In this document: positions 22,027 to 30,700 of the stretch, piece after piece | Numbering within the stretch: position 1 is the first letter of the stretch | Layout of the letters: every line of letters begins with the position of its first letter | Assembly: GCA_033032175.1 (NCBI GenBank) | Contig: CM065320.1 | Location: 13,411,413 to 13,475,412 of the forward strand | Reading direction: 5' to 3' | DNA from: Saturnia japonica | Lineage: Eukaryota > Arthropoda > Insecta > Lepidoptera > Saturniidae | DNA length: 64,000 bases | Notes under the pieces: model-generated | What the model was told of the DNA's origin: nothing | Databases searched by the model: none | The model's input: only the letters and a program-made list of their open reading frames with translations | Translations under genes and position numbers: made by a program

Positions 22027-22427
22027 TAATTTTAAACCAAGGTAGCCGATTAAAATATAAATATGTTTTAATACTATATACCAGTTGTACATAAACATGT
22101 ATTATATATAAAAAGTAATGTGTGGAATGTGTTTGATATCCGAGTGGAGATATCTCATTAATCCGGTATATATATAAAACACGGTACGTACAAATTATCT
22201 GACAATCACGCGAGTACTTTAAAACACAATCGAAGTGAAATGAGAGCAATAAATAAAACGATGGTTTCCCATTGGGGATTGCAGGAGATTAAATATTTAT
22301 TTCCTCTTCACTTTTACAGGTATCGTGCAACGGTTGTCATTGTCTGAGTATCGATTACGAAGCAAATTGTATAACATGCATCGATGCTAAAACTCTCATG
22401 ACCATATTGTAAAAGGTATAAACAACG

Positions 22428-22640
22428 GTGGCCATCGGAAGACCGGAAAACTATCAACACAGTCGTCCTTGTCATGCTGGCCTGCAAGTGTATCGACAGC
22501 TGGATATATACTGGTTGATCCCGAAACGCGACAAAGCCAAAACAGAGTCACTTTGGTGCGATAACTACCATGTGAATGGTGGTTACAACCTAATCTGGTA
22601 CACATCCTTGCAACCCCGTTTGATTGCTAGATGTCATTAT
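22428..22640 (+). repeat. Dispersed 'GATCCCGAAACGCGAC' repeat, best copy
   Basis: The order of blocks is GGTGGCCATCGGAAGACC, CAGCTGGATATATACTGG, TTGATCCCGAAACGCGAC, AACAGAGTCACTTTGG, ACCATGTGAATGGTGGTT. It serves as the reference for the other copies. The open frames across it on both strands are shadows. Confidence 0.65.
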
Positions 22641-22649
22641 ATTAATACG

Positions 22650-23400
22650 TGAACCAAAAACTTTCTACCTCTTTTTAAGCGTATAGCGTGTACGGAAGAC
22701 TGGGATTTGGCATGGTTACATTTTATATGGAGAAGGAGTCCAGAAAGATAAAATTTATCCATTATATCTATTACTAATATATTAAATTAAATTAATTTAT
22801 ACTGCAAATCCTAAAGCCACCAGTGCCATTGAACTTAGACCCCCCAAAAAATTGACATTGTCACTCAATGAAAAGAGACAGCAAGTGATATAAAATTCAT
22901 TGTTTAAGTTCATATTGCAAATTTCAAACAGAAAATAGTCTATGATTAAAAAGTCGCTGGTCGAATTTCGATCATAGGTCGACCGCTAGTATAGATAAGC
23001 ATGCCACTATATAGCGGGTGTCATAGCCATATAATTGTAGTATCTTATCACCTATAACCATACAAGTTTATGCTCGACCGTCCTACGATTTAGACGTAGG
23101 CGGGACGAGGCAGCACGCAACTACACTACACATTACACTAAAGTAAACAGTGCGTTATCTCGGTAGTGTTCTTGAAATAATTACCTGCAGCCGCTCGATA
23201 GATAAGCCTGCGGCTATAACCCTCTGACTGTGTTTCTTGAGTTATCTACTTACGTATTGTATAAAGCTATACGTGATTATCTTTTCACCAATATACATAA
23301 CTGCTAATGTTGTAAGTTTTTATATAAATTATTTCTTCTTGGCTTTTATTTCTAGTTGCAAATGCGATTGTGTGTTAGTAAATTTTAATAAATCAAAGTA
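22650..23400. other. Intergenic, no gene seen
   Basis: 22950-22995 has GGTCGACCGCTAGTATAG, which could be another Helitron-type end but has no partner. No coding sequence was recognised. Confidence 0.4.
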
Positions 23401-23408
23401 GTATATTA

Positions 23409-23521
23409 CGCACCGAGGGAGAAAAGTAGGACATTCACGCCCGCGCGTATGGTAGTCACTCGAGACGAAGGCGAGGGTGACAATCGCGGGTGGGGATGTC
23501 CTACTTTTCTCCCTAGGTGCG
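23409..23521. mobile_element. GC-rich palindromic hairpin of 113 bp
   Basis: The left arm starts CGCACCGAGGGAGAAAAG and the right arm ends CTTTTCTCCCTAGGTGCG. Complementarity continues inward through GGACATTC / GGATGTCC and CACGCCCGCG / CGCGGGTG, leaving only a short loop. It is much richer in CG than the flanks. Confidence 0.75.
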
Positions 23522-23529
23522 TTTACAAT

Positions 23530-23715
23530 TTTTTTCTCCTCCGGGATGAAAAGTTTATATATTTTATATATAAACACGCAGTTGCTAGGTTACCGGGAAA
23601 TAAAGTAAAGTACGCGCATGCGCACATTTGCCATCTCACTGGGAAAGAATCGGGTACTTATCTCCCGCGTGACAGGAAGTAAAAAAGAAGCTTTCATTCC
23701 GGAGGAGAAAAAACT
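23530..23715. mobile_element. Second inverted-repeat element next to the hairpin
   Basis: TTTTTCTCCTCCGGGATGAA at the left is inverted at the right as TTCATTCCGGAGGAGAAAAA. Arms are about 24 bp around an interior of about 137 bp that includes CGCGCATGCGCAC. It is MITE-like. No target duplication could be fixed. Confidence 0.6.
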
Positions 23716-24745
23716 ATTTTAAATTCTAGGAAGTAAGTAGGTAATATAATATTACGTCATTTGTTATAAATTTCATACTCGTGACTATTTTGTACTAAAG
23801 TTTACCTAGATTTCATTTCGGCCGTTTGTATGAAGACGTAATACAGTTTACTTTAGTATATTGTGACTTGTGTTCCCACGTCACGCAATTGCACGCGCTT
23901 CCCTTTCCCGCTACATTACCCGCTCCTGTTATCGACTGTAGTACCTCGCCCGCGTCAACGTTTGTCGGAAACATGGGATGGTCGTGCACGAGCTTGTACG
24001 ACTTATAGAAAATACGTTAGTGTTACAACATTCATAGATATTGAAGAAAAGGAACTATACTCAATATTGGAATTAAAAAAACTAAACAAAGTGTTTCTAA
24101 GCAAGATTGCCTCACTAGCCCACTCTCGCCTAATGACCCGTAGCGGCGACCACACGCTGCTAAGCGACCACTCGAGAATTCCGGCCAGCCTTTTATATTT
24201 TGTTAATAGCTTGGCGGTCTAGACTCGCGAGGTGCGCTGTTTGCGATTATATCAATATGAAAAAGCTGAGCTGACAAGGTGACCTGCTTTCGTTTTCTAT
24301 AAAAGTTTTGAATGATGTTCAAAGCACAGATATGTTACACCATCATAATATAGTATGAACAGCATTAAGAGTACAGACAAAACTCGACGTGCAAATAAAT
24401 ATATGTATTCGATTTCCACAAAATAACAATCCTAAAACAACCGGTACGCTAGCATCCAATATTTCATAGATTCTGATTGTTCCAATAACTTACGTCTGTC
24501 AAAACGGCGATAGAGTACGGGCATTCAATAACGTTGAATAAAAAAAGTACGTAACATTTTATACAATTCAATATCGTCCAATAAACGACCGCAGTCCCTT
24601 TCATGTGATTTCATTGAAATGTTTATTTACATGTCCTGATTAAATTGTAGTGTTTACGTGTTCCAATTCAATTGTTTTTGTAGATTATTGGAACGAAGTT
24701 CTTAATCTAGGGATAGGAGCTATACTGAAAAAAGTGTGTCCGACC
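23716..24745. other. Intergenic; GC-richer patches without a recognised gene
   Basis: Plus-strand frames at 23826-24008 and 23863-24222 cover a GC-richer patch (TCCCACGTCACGCAATTGC and on). They overlap in different frames and show no domain, so neither is called. 24120-24240 is also CG-rich. Confidence 0.4.
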
Positions 24746-24750
24746 CGACT

Positions 24751-24834
24751 GACATTAAAAAGAGACAAACACAAGAACTATGATCGTCATGAAATTGGCC
24801 TAGCTATATTATAACCAGATTTGTACACAATGTT
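24751..24834 (+). mobile_element. SINE family A, left half of a split copy
   Basis: GACATTAAAAAGAGACAAAC, then AAATTGGCCTAGC, then CCAGATTTGTACACAATGTT, as in the 5.0-kb copy. It stops abruptly in mid-element. The missing right half is at 26198-26260. Confidence 0.65.
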
Positions 24835-24849
24835 CTTTTTTATAGGCTT

Positions 24850-25121
24850 TTATGCAATTCACATATGTCAGCCACATCGTAACATAACCGTATGTTACGT
24901 ATGTCGCGTGTGAATGCGACCCGGATATTGTCGAAACAATCTACCACCTGATTATAGATTGTCCAAGATTCGGCTCGTCCAGATTCGACCTCGAGTCCAG
25001 GTTTGGCCATAAGATCGATAGAGTCACATTGCACACTTTGGTGGCGGACGACCAGATAAGGGGGCAATTCTTAGAATTTATTGAAAAGATAGTTATAGTC
25101 GCCAACAGGAGAAATAAATAA
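24850..25121 (+). pseudogene. LINE 3' coding end, R1-like
   Basis: A clean stretch from about 24915 reads CECDPDIVETIYHLIIDCPR, then FGSSRFDLESRFG, DDQIRGQFLEFIEKIV and NRRNK, with TAA at 25119. A Cys- and His-bearing motif followed by CPR and a short tail is the usual C-terminus of R1-type LINE polymerases with RNase H or zinc finger. Everything upstream is lost. The frame shifts near 24910. Confidence 0.65.
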
Positions 25122-25630
25122 AACCAGATTTATTCTTCTCTGCTTAGTTTAATTTGCCGATTTTGATTTTCATGTATTCTGTGTATGTCGTGTTATGATA
25201 TGTGTAGAAATTGTGTCTGTTGATGGAGATCTTATTATAATTATTATTATTACTACTATTTACAATATACCATTTATAAATTTTACTTTACAAATTTGGC
25301 TTAAGTTATTATTGTTATACAAAATTTTACTTTATTTAAATTTATATTTGACATTATTGTATTATTGGAATTATTGTAAGAATTTTGTTACTTATAAGAA
25401 ATTTTTTAAATAAATAAATAAAGAAGGGATGCATAGGGGTAGGGAAATAGCTGACAAAGTCGGAGGGAAGTGTGTGGGATAAAAAATATTGTAACAACTT
25501 ATTATATAGCACCATCGTTCTCTGATTTGTGTTAGTGGCTTTTAGGGGGGTGGGGGTTTATTAAACCTCCAATAAAAAAATAAAAATAACATAACCGTAA
25601 TATGCTTTCATCGTAACATGTATAATATTG
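25122..25630. other. AT-rich filler between two LINE fragments
   Basis: Contains an (AATA)n run near 25410-25422, a likely LINE tail, and a G-run at 25543-25555. No gene. Confidence 0.5.
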
Positions 25631-25635
25631 TAAAT

Positions 25636-26189
25636 TTAATAAAAAGAAGCAATTGATAGGAATAGACTAGCCGCCTTATTAGTGGATGTGTCACCTAATA
25701 TTTTATTATAAATTCCAAGGTCTAGTCTGTTCAAACCATAGGCATTCATTAAGTTCTGCCTAAATGACTCAAACCGGACACACTCCACCAGAACATGATA
25801 AACGTCATCGACTTTCTGGCATACATCACAAAGAGATGAGACTGTCTCAATTTCATCATATGTTTATACTTTTTTGATGGAATATGTCCGGATCTCGACC
25901 AATGTGCGACAGATATCAACTCCCTACCCAACTTTGTCGTAGCACACCAGGGTATACGAAGAGGTTCACACTAAAGTCTTATACCAGAAACCTTTCTCAC
26001 GTGATCTTTCATCAAAATATGTTTTCCAATGACTGAAACAACTTTCTTTAAATTGTGGTAATCATTCTGAATAATCTGTAAATACATTAATATTTTGCCA
26101 CTTACAATACTTAATTTAAGTAATTTATTTGCCTCTTCATTACCCTGCAAACCAATATGTGCTGGTACCAATTGCAATTTGAGATCCAT
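25636..26189 (-). pseudogene. LINE RNase H and C-terminal zinc-finger fragment
   Basis: Read leftward from 26189: LQLVPAHIGLQGNEEANKLL (the end of a retroelement RNase H domain), then HWSRSGHIPSKKYKH, then SLCDVCQKVDDVYHVLVEC (a CCHC-like finger), ending SLFLSIASFY and TAA at 25636-25638. It belongs to an RNase H-bearing LINE of the I/R1/Jockey grade. At least two frameshifts lie between the parts. It points toward the plus-strand LINE end at 25121. Confidence 0.75.
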
Positions 26190-26197
26190 TCCGGTTC

Positions 26198-26260
26198 ACA
26201 GTGTTGTATTTACAGTACGAGTGGTCGATGGTTCGAGTCCCGCTGATTTCAGATTATTTT
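26198..26260 (+). mobile_element. SINE family A, right half of the split copy
   Basis: GTGTTGTATTTACAGTACGA, then GTGGTCGATGGTTCGAGTCC with a perfect B box (GGTTCGAGTCC). It continues what is cut off at 24834. Confidence 0.65.
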
Positions 26261-26346
26261 TATTTAGTTTTTGTTTATACAGTCATGAAAATAAACAAAA
26301 ACTAAAAATAAATATATAAAAGTCAGGAAATGCGACACCTCTCTAG

Positions 26347-26600
26347 TTTTTTTGACCGACTTAAACAAAAGGGCTATGCTACTCAATTCGAATGTATATT
26401 TTTTTATAGATGATCAATCATAACTTCTTTGTTTATGAACCGATTTACATTATTATTATTATTATTATTTTTGTATAAAGGATACTAAAATGGTGGTACC
26501 ATTTAAATTTAATTGACAATGAAACTTCAATTTCGCAGTTACACAAGAAAACTCTTCAAAATCAGTGAAGTTGGTTTTCTTTTTTGTTATTGTCTTATTT
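26347..26600 (+). repeat. Dispersed 'AACCGACTT...' element, copy 2, with (ATT)n
   Basis: GACCGACTTAAACAAAAGGG, CTCAATTCGAATGTATATTT, ATAACTTCTTTGTTTATGAA and a terminal TTGGTTTTCTTTTTTGTTA. An (ATT)n microsatellite at 26450-26470 interrupts it. Confidence 0.7.
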
Positions 26601-26604
26601 CTTA

Positions 26605-27245
26605 TTATCTGTACTGAGATCAGATTGTTCAGAGTGTTCAGTCATTGCAATAACTAATGTGATATTTGCAATCTAAATGAACAAAGGTTATTTTTAGGAC
26701 CAATTTTAATGCGATCGGCTTTCCTTGTCAATTTTTATTTTTATTTCAGGACTTTTGACCGCAAGCTCATTAATTTGAAACGAAAATCAGAACTTCAACC
26801 TCTGCGGTTTTATTTAGTTTGAAAGCCTCATTAATATGTCGGACCACTAAATACTTAATACGATATTGTTTTTGAACAAAGTGAAATTTTAATAAAACAA
26901 AACTTAGAATTCTATTAAAAACCATTTGCGTGAGCGATTTAGAAAGTGATTTCGTTTAGAATCTCATCTCAAACAAATTAAATCACATTGTTATTTATTT
27001 TTTAATACGATAGAATTTTTATTTTATTTGAAATATTTTGAATTAGAAAATCTTTAAGTTATGTTTTATTCATAAAGCTGGTTTTTTTTTTTTATTAATT
27101 TATCTTATGATGACTGTCTATCGATTATAGTCTCCAATACTATGTAGATATAGTAAAATTTGGTGTTTTTACAACTAAATGTAGATTTTTTAACAATTTG
27201 CTAAATTTCCTCGTCATACTTTGTTTGAAGGTACTCCAATATATT
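26605..27245. other. AT-rich spacer left of the BEL/Pao element
   Basis: No gene or named repeat seen. Confidence 0.5.
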
Positions 27246-27250
27246 TATAG
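27246..27250 (+). repeat. Target-site duplication (TATAG), left
   Basis: TATAG directly precedes the left LTR and is repeated directly after the right LTR at 34016-34020. Five bases is usual for BEL/Pao integration. Confidence 0.9.
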
Positions 27251-27672
27251 TGTGGACGCGTCAACTAAGCAATATAGAGGGTCGCTAATCCACGAGCGGG
27301 GAGAGTTAGGAATATGTAAGAAAGAGTTACCTTGAAACTGGATAAGTAAGAAACAGCTGCACCGCTTATTCCACGATCACCTTTATGTGGTATTCTGCAG
27401 CTTCAGCCTGGCAGCGCTTCTTCTCGGCCAATTCCTCAGATTTGCGGCTTCGATAGTAGTGGACCAGCTGGATGTCGTGCAGCGTGCACAAGCAACTCCA
27501 ACAAGCGGGATTAATATAATTTAGATATATTGACTCGCGGCGGCGGTGGTCAAACATAGACTGCGTAGTGTGCGGTGCAGCGAAAAAATAATAAAAAGAA
27601 AAAACTAATAATGAAAGTACCCCACATAAATAATTGACTTAAATGCTATTGATAAAGCATTAGGCGCTAACA
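27251..27672 (-). repeat. 3' LTR of the BEL/Pao element
   Basis: 422 bases, begins TGTTAGCGCC and ends GCGTCCACA on the minus strand. By eye it is identical to 33594-34015. It contains a 63-codon ATG frame (27557-27366, minus) also present in the other LTR. Confidence 0.97.
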
Positions 27673-27738
27673 TTGCCCCCGGCTTTAAAACCATTGGTTT
27701 TAAAATAATACAATAAGGGAGCGGGGGCTTTGAAAAGT
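27673..27738 (-). promoter_or_regulatory. 3' untranslated stretch with candidate polypurine tract
   Basis: Between the Gag-Pol stop and the 3' LTR. On the minus strand it ends AAAGCCGGGGGCAA right before the LTR. G-rich purine runs in this position prime plus-strand synthesis in LTR elements; the C residues make it an imperfect tract. Confidence 0.45.
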
Positions 27739-30700
27739 TTATTGTGAAGGAAGCGGGCAAAGACGAACCACAGGTCGCTTAAAAACGCCTGTAGCTGTTT
27801 TAACAGAAGCTACTCTAATAACTCCATCGCTGCCGGGATAAGTAGCGATGACGATGCCCAAAGGCCAATGAAGTGGAGGTATATTGTCGGTCACTATGAC
27901 GACGACTGTGCCTACTGACACTGGATTAGATGGAGTATTCCACTTCCCTCGACACTGTAAAAGGTGAAGGTATTCCTGTTTCCATCGTCTTGCGAAAGAC
28001 TGTACTATTTGATCAAGAAGCGCGTAACGATGTAGTAAGTTAGGCTTCTCATCGACAACTTCATACGCGGGTAAGTATTTTAGCGGAGTTGACATCAAGA
28101 AATGAGATGGCGTCAACGCGGTAAGCTCAGAAGGATCTTGACTTAAAAGCGTAAGTGGATGAGAATTAATCACTGTCTCAATCTGAGTCAAAACAGTGAG
28201 TAGTTCCTCGTATGTAAGTAACTGCGTGCCAATCACTCGATACAAATGCGTCTTAAATGCTTTCACATAAATCTCATAATTTCCACCAAAGTGTAGACTG
28301 CGTGGAGGGTTGAATTTCCAACTTATGCGGTTAGAAGTGAGTTCGTTTCCGAATGAAGCATTAAACTCCTCAGAATTTAACATATCATAAATTGCGTTTT
28401 TAGCTCCAACGAATGTTTTAGCGTTATCCGAATATAACACAGATACAGCACCACGTCGAGACAAGAAACGTTTGAATGCGGATAAGAAGGTGTTAGTGCT
28501 TAAGTCTGTTGTGAGCTCTACGTGAACTGCGCGGGTCGTCATGCATACAAAGATGCATAAATATAATTTTATGGACCTAACTACACGTTTTCTGTAAGGT
28601 ATAATATTGATTGGACCCGCAAAGTCAACAGATGTGTGTACGAAAGCTTTTACATCATTCACACGGCAAGCGGGTAAATGAGACATAAATGGAAAGGTCT
28701 GTTTAGGTTTAGCCCTAAAACACAAATTGCATTTAAATACTACGGAGCGGGTTAGAGTTCTACATGATATAACCCAATATCTTTGACGTAAAATTGACAT
28801 TAATGCGACTGGTCCTGTATGACAGTTCGTGCGGTGATAGTAAGTAACGATTAATTCCACGATACGATCCGTTCGCGGTAATAAAATAGGATGTTGTTGA
28901 TCATATGACAAGTCAGCATTAGAGAGACGACCACCGACTCGAATGAGGCCGTTGTCATCTAGGAAAGGAGCCAACCGTTGGATGGCGTTAGAGCAGCGTT
29001 TGTTTGATTTTAAATTTAGAATAATGTCATTAAAATAACGACCTTGTAAATATTTTAAAATGTATAATTCAGCGTAATTCATTTCACTGGCGGTAAAAAT
29101 ATTTGAGCGCGGTAGTATTTTTAAGAAACGTAAAATATACACGACTGTGTGTAAAAGCACAGGCCATGATGAAACGCGTTGGGATAATTCAAGAAGCGGA
29201 TGAGATGTCGCTTCGCACGTGGTAACAGCAGGGAGCGAAATAACCTTTTCTTCCGGTAAATCAAGCTTAGCGTCAGGCGCAATAGTGGTGATCGGCCAAT
29301 GACACACATCTTGTCTAAGCCAAGACGGACCAGTATACCACTCTTTGTTTGATAACATGTTAGCGGGAGAAAGACCACGCGATAAACAGTCGCTCGCGTT
29401 CTGAACACCTGGAACGTGATAAAAATGTTCAGATGCAATAGCGGACGTGATCTTAGTAATGCGTGTGGCTACAAACGTTTTGAACTTGTAAGGTTCTGAG
29501 TGTATCCAATGCAGGGTGACCATGGAGTCAGTAAAACAGAAAATGTCATTAATTTTGTGGCGTTTGCCGTAAGTATCGGCCACACGGCGGACTAGTTTGG
29601 CCATCAAAAGAACGGCACACAACTCTAGTCTGGCTATAGATACTGTCTTTAGCGGAGCAACTTTTGACTTGGCGCAAACTAACTGGGTTAATGCGGGTGC
29701 TAGAGAAGAGGGTTCGACGCGAATATAAATAACGCATCCGTAAGCTCTTTCGCTGGCATCGGAAAATGCGACTAGCTGAATTTGAGAACCTTCGAAAACG
29801 TTTAAATGACGCGGGATTCGTAAATGTTGTAAAGCGGGTAATTCACGTAAGTAGTTTTGCCAAAGGCTTAAAATATCAAGGGGCGGTTCTACGTCCCAGT
29901 CAAGTTTCAAAACACAAAGTTTTTGTAGAATAAGTTTAGCATACAATATGACTGGTGCAATAAGGCCTAATACGTCATATTGGCGTGCTATAACTGAAAG
30001 AATGTTGCGTTTGGTTATTGGGCGGTTATCAAGCGTTACTGTAAACATAAACTCATCAGTGACTGGCGACCACTGTAGTCCGAGTACCTTTAAAGTATGA
30101 TTTGGATCATCAAAATTTATATTAGAATTATAGCGGTAAGATTCAGGCAGTGAGTCAAGCAACTCAGGCGTGTTGCTCGACCACTTTCCAAGCTCAAAGC
30201 CCCCGGCTTTAAAGAGATCGCGGAGGTCACATCTGAGCTGTAGACAATCAGAAATACTGGATATAGAATAACAGATGTCGTCTGTGTATCTGTTATTTTC
30301 TACAACAGTAGCTGCAAGAGGATAGCGAGCGCGCTCATCATCGCATAGCTGTCGTATGACGCGCAACGCTAAAAAAGGACTGCTACGCAGACCGAAACAT
30401 ACGCGGTTAAATTGATAGGTGTTTAGAGGACCCGTAGGGTCAGGGCGGTATAAAAATTTCTGAAAAATCCTATCACTCGTTTGAACGAAAATTTGAAGAT
30501 ACATTTGTTTTACATCCGCGGTTAAAGCTATTTTATAAAAACGAAATTCGAGTAAAATTGAAAACAAATCATTTTGAAGATTTTCACCAGTGTGAAGTAT
30601 TTCATTTAAAGAAATTCCAGAATCCGTTTTTGAGCTAGCGTCCATAACCATACGCCACTTAGTAGTGGTCTTATCAAAACGAGTCACTGCGTGGTGCGGG

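Noticed and set aside
23449..23682. 77-codon plus-strand frame, and an opposite frame at 23329-23577, as genes
   Set aside because: Both read through the arms of the palindromic hairpin, which gives mirrored open frames; repeat artefact.
23826..24222. Two overlapping plus-strand frames in a GC-richer patch
   Set aside because: Different phases over the same DNA with no domain or splice evidence. Kept as unexplained spacer.
24840..25067. Minus-strand 75-codon frame
   Set aside because: Antisense shadow of the plus-strand LINE end, whose reading has the recognisable motif.
24850..26189. Twin-priming inversion of a single LINE
   Set aside because: The two fragments have different C-terminal sequences, so they come from two LINEs and not two halves of one.
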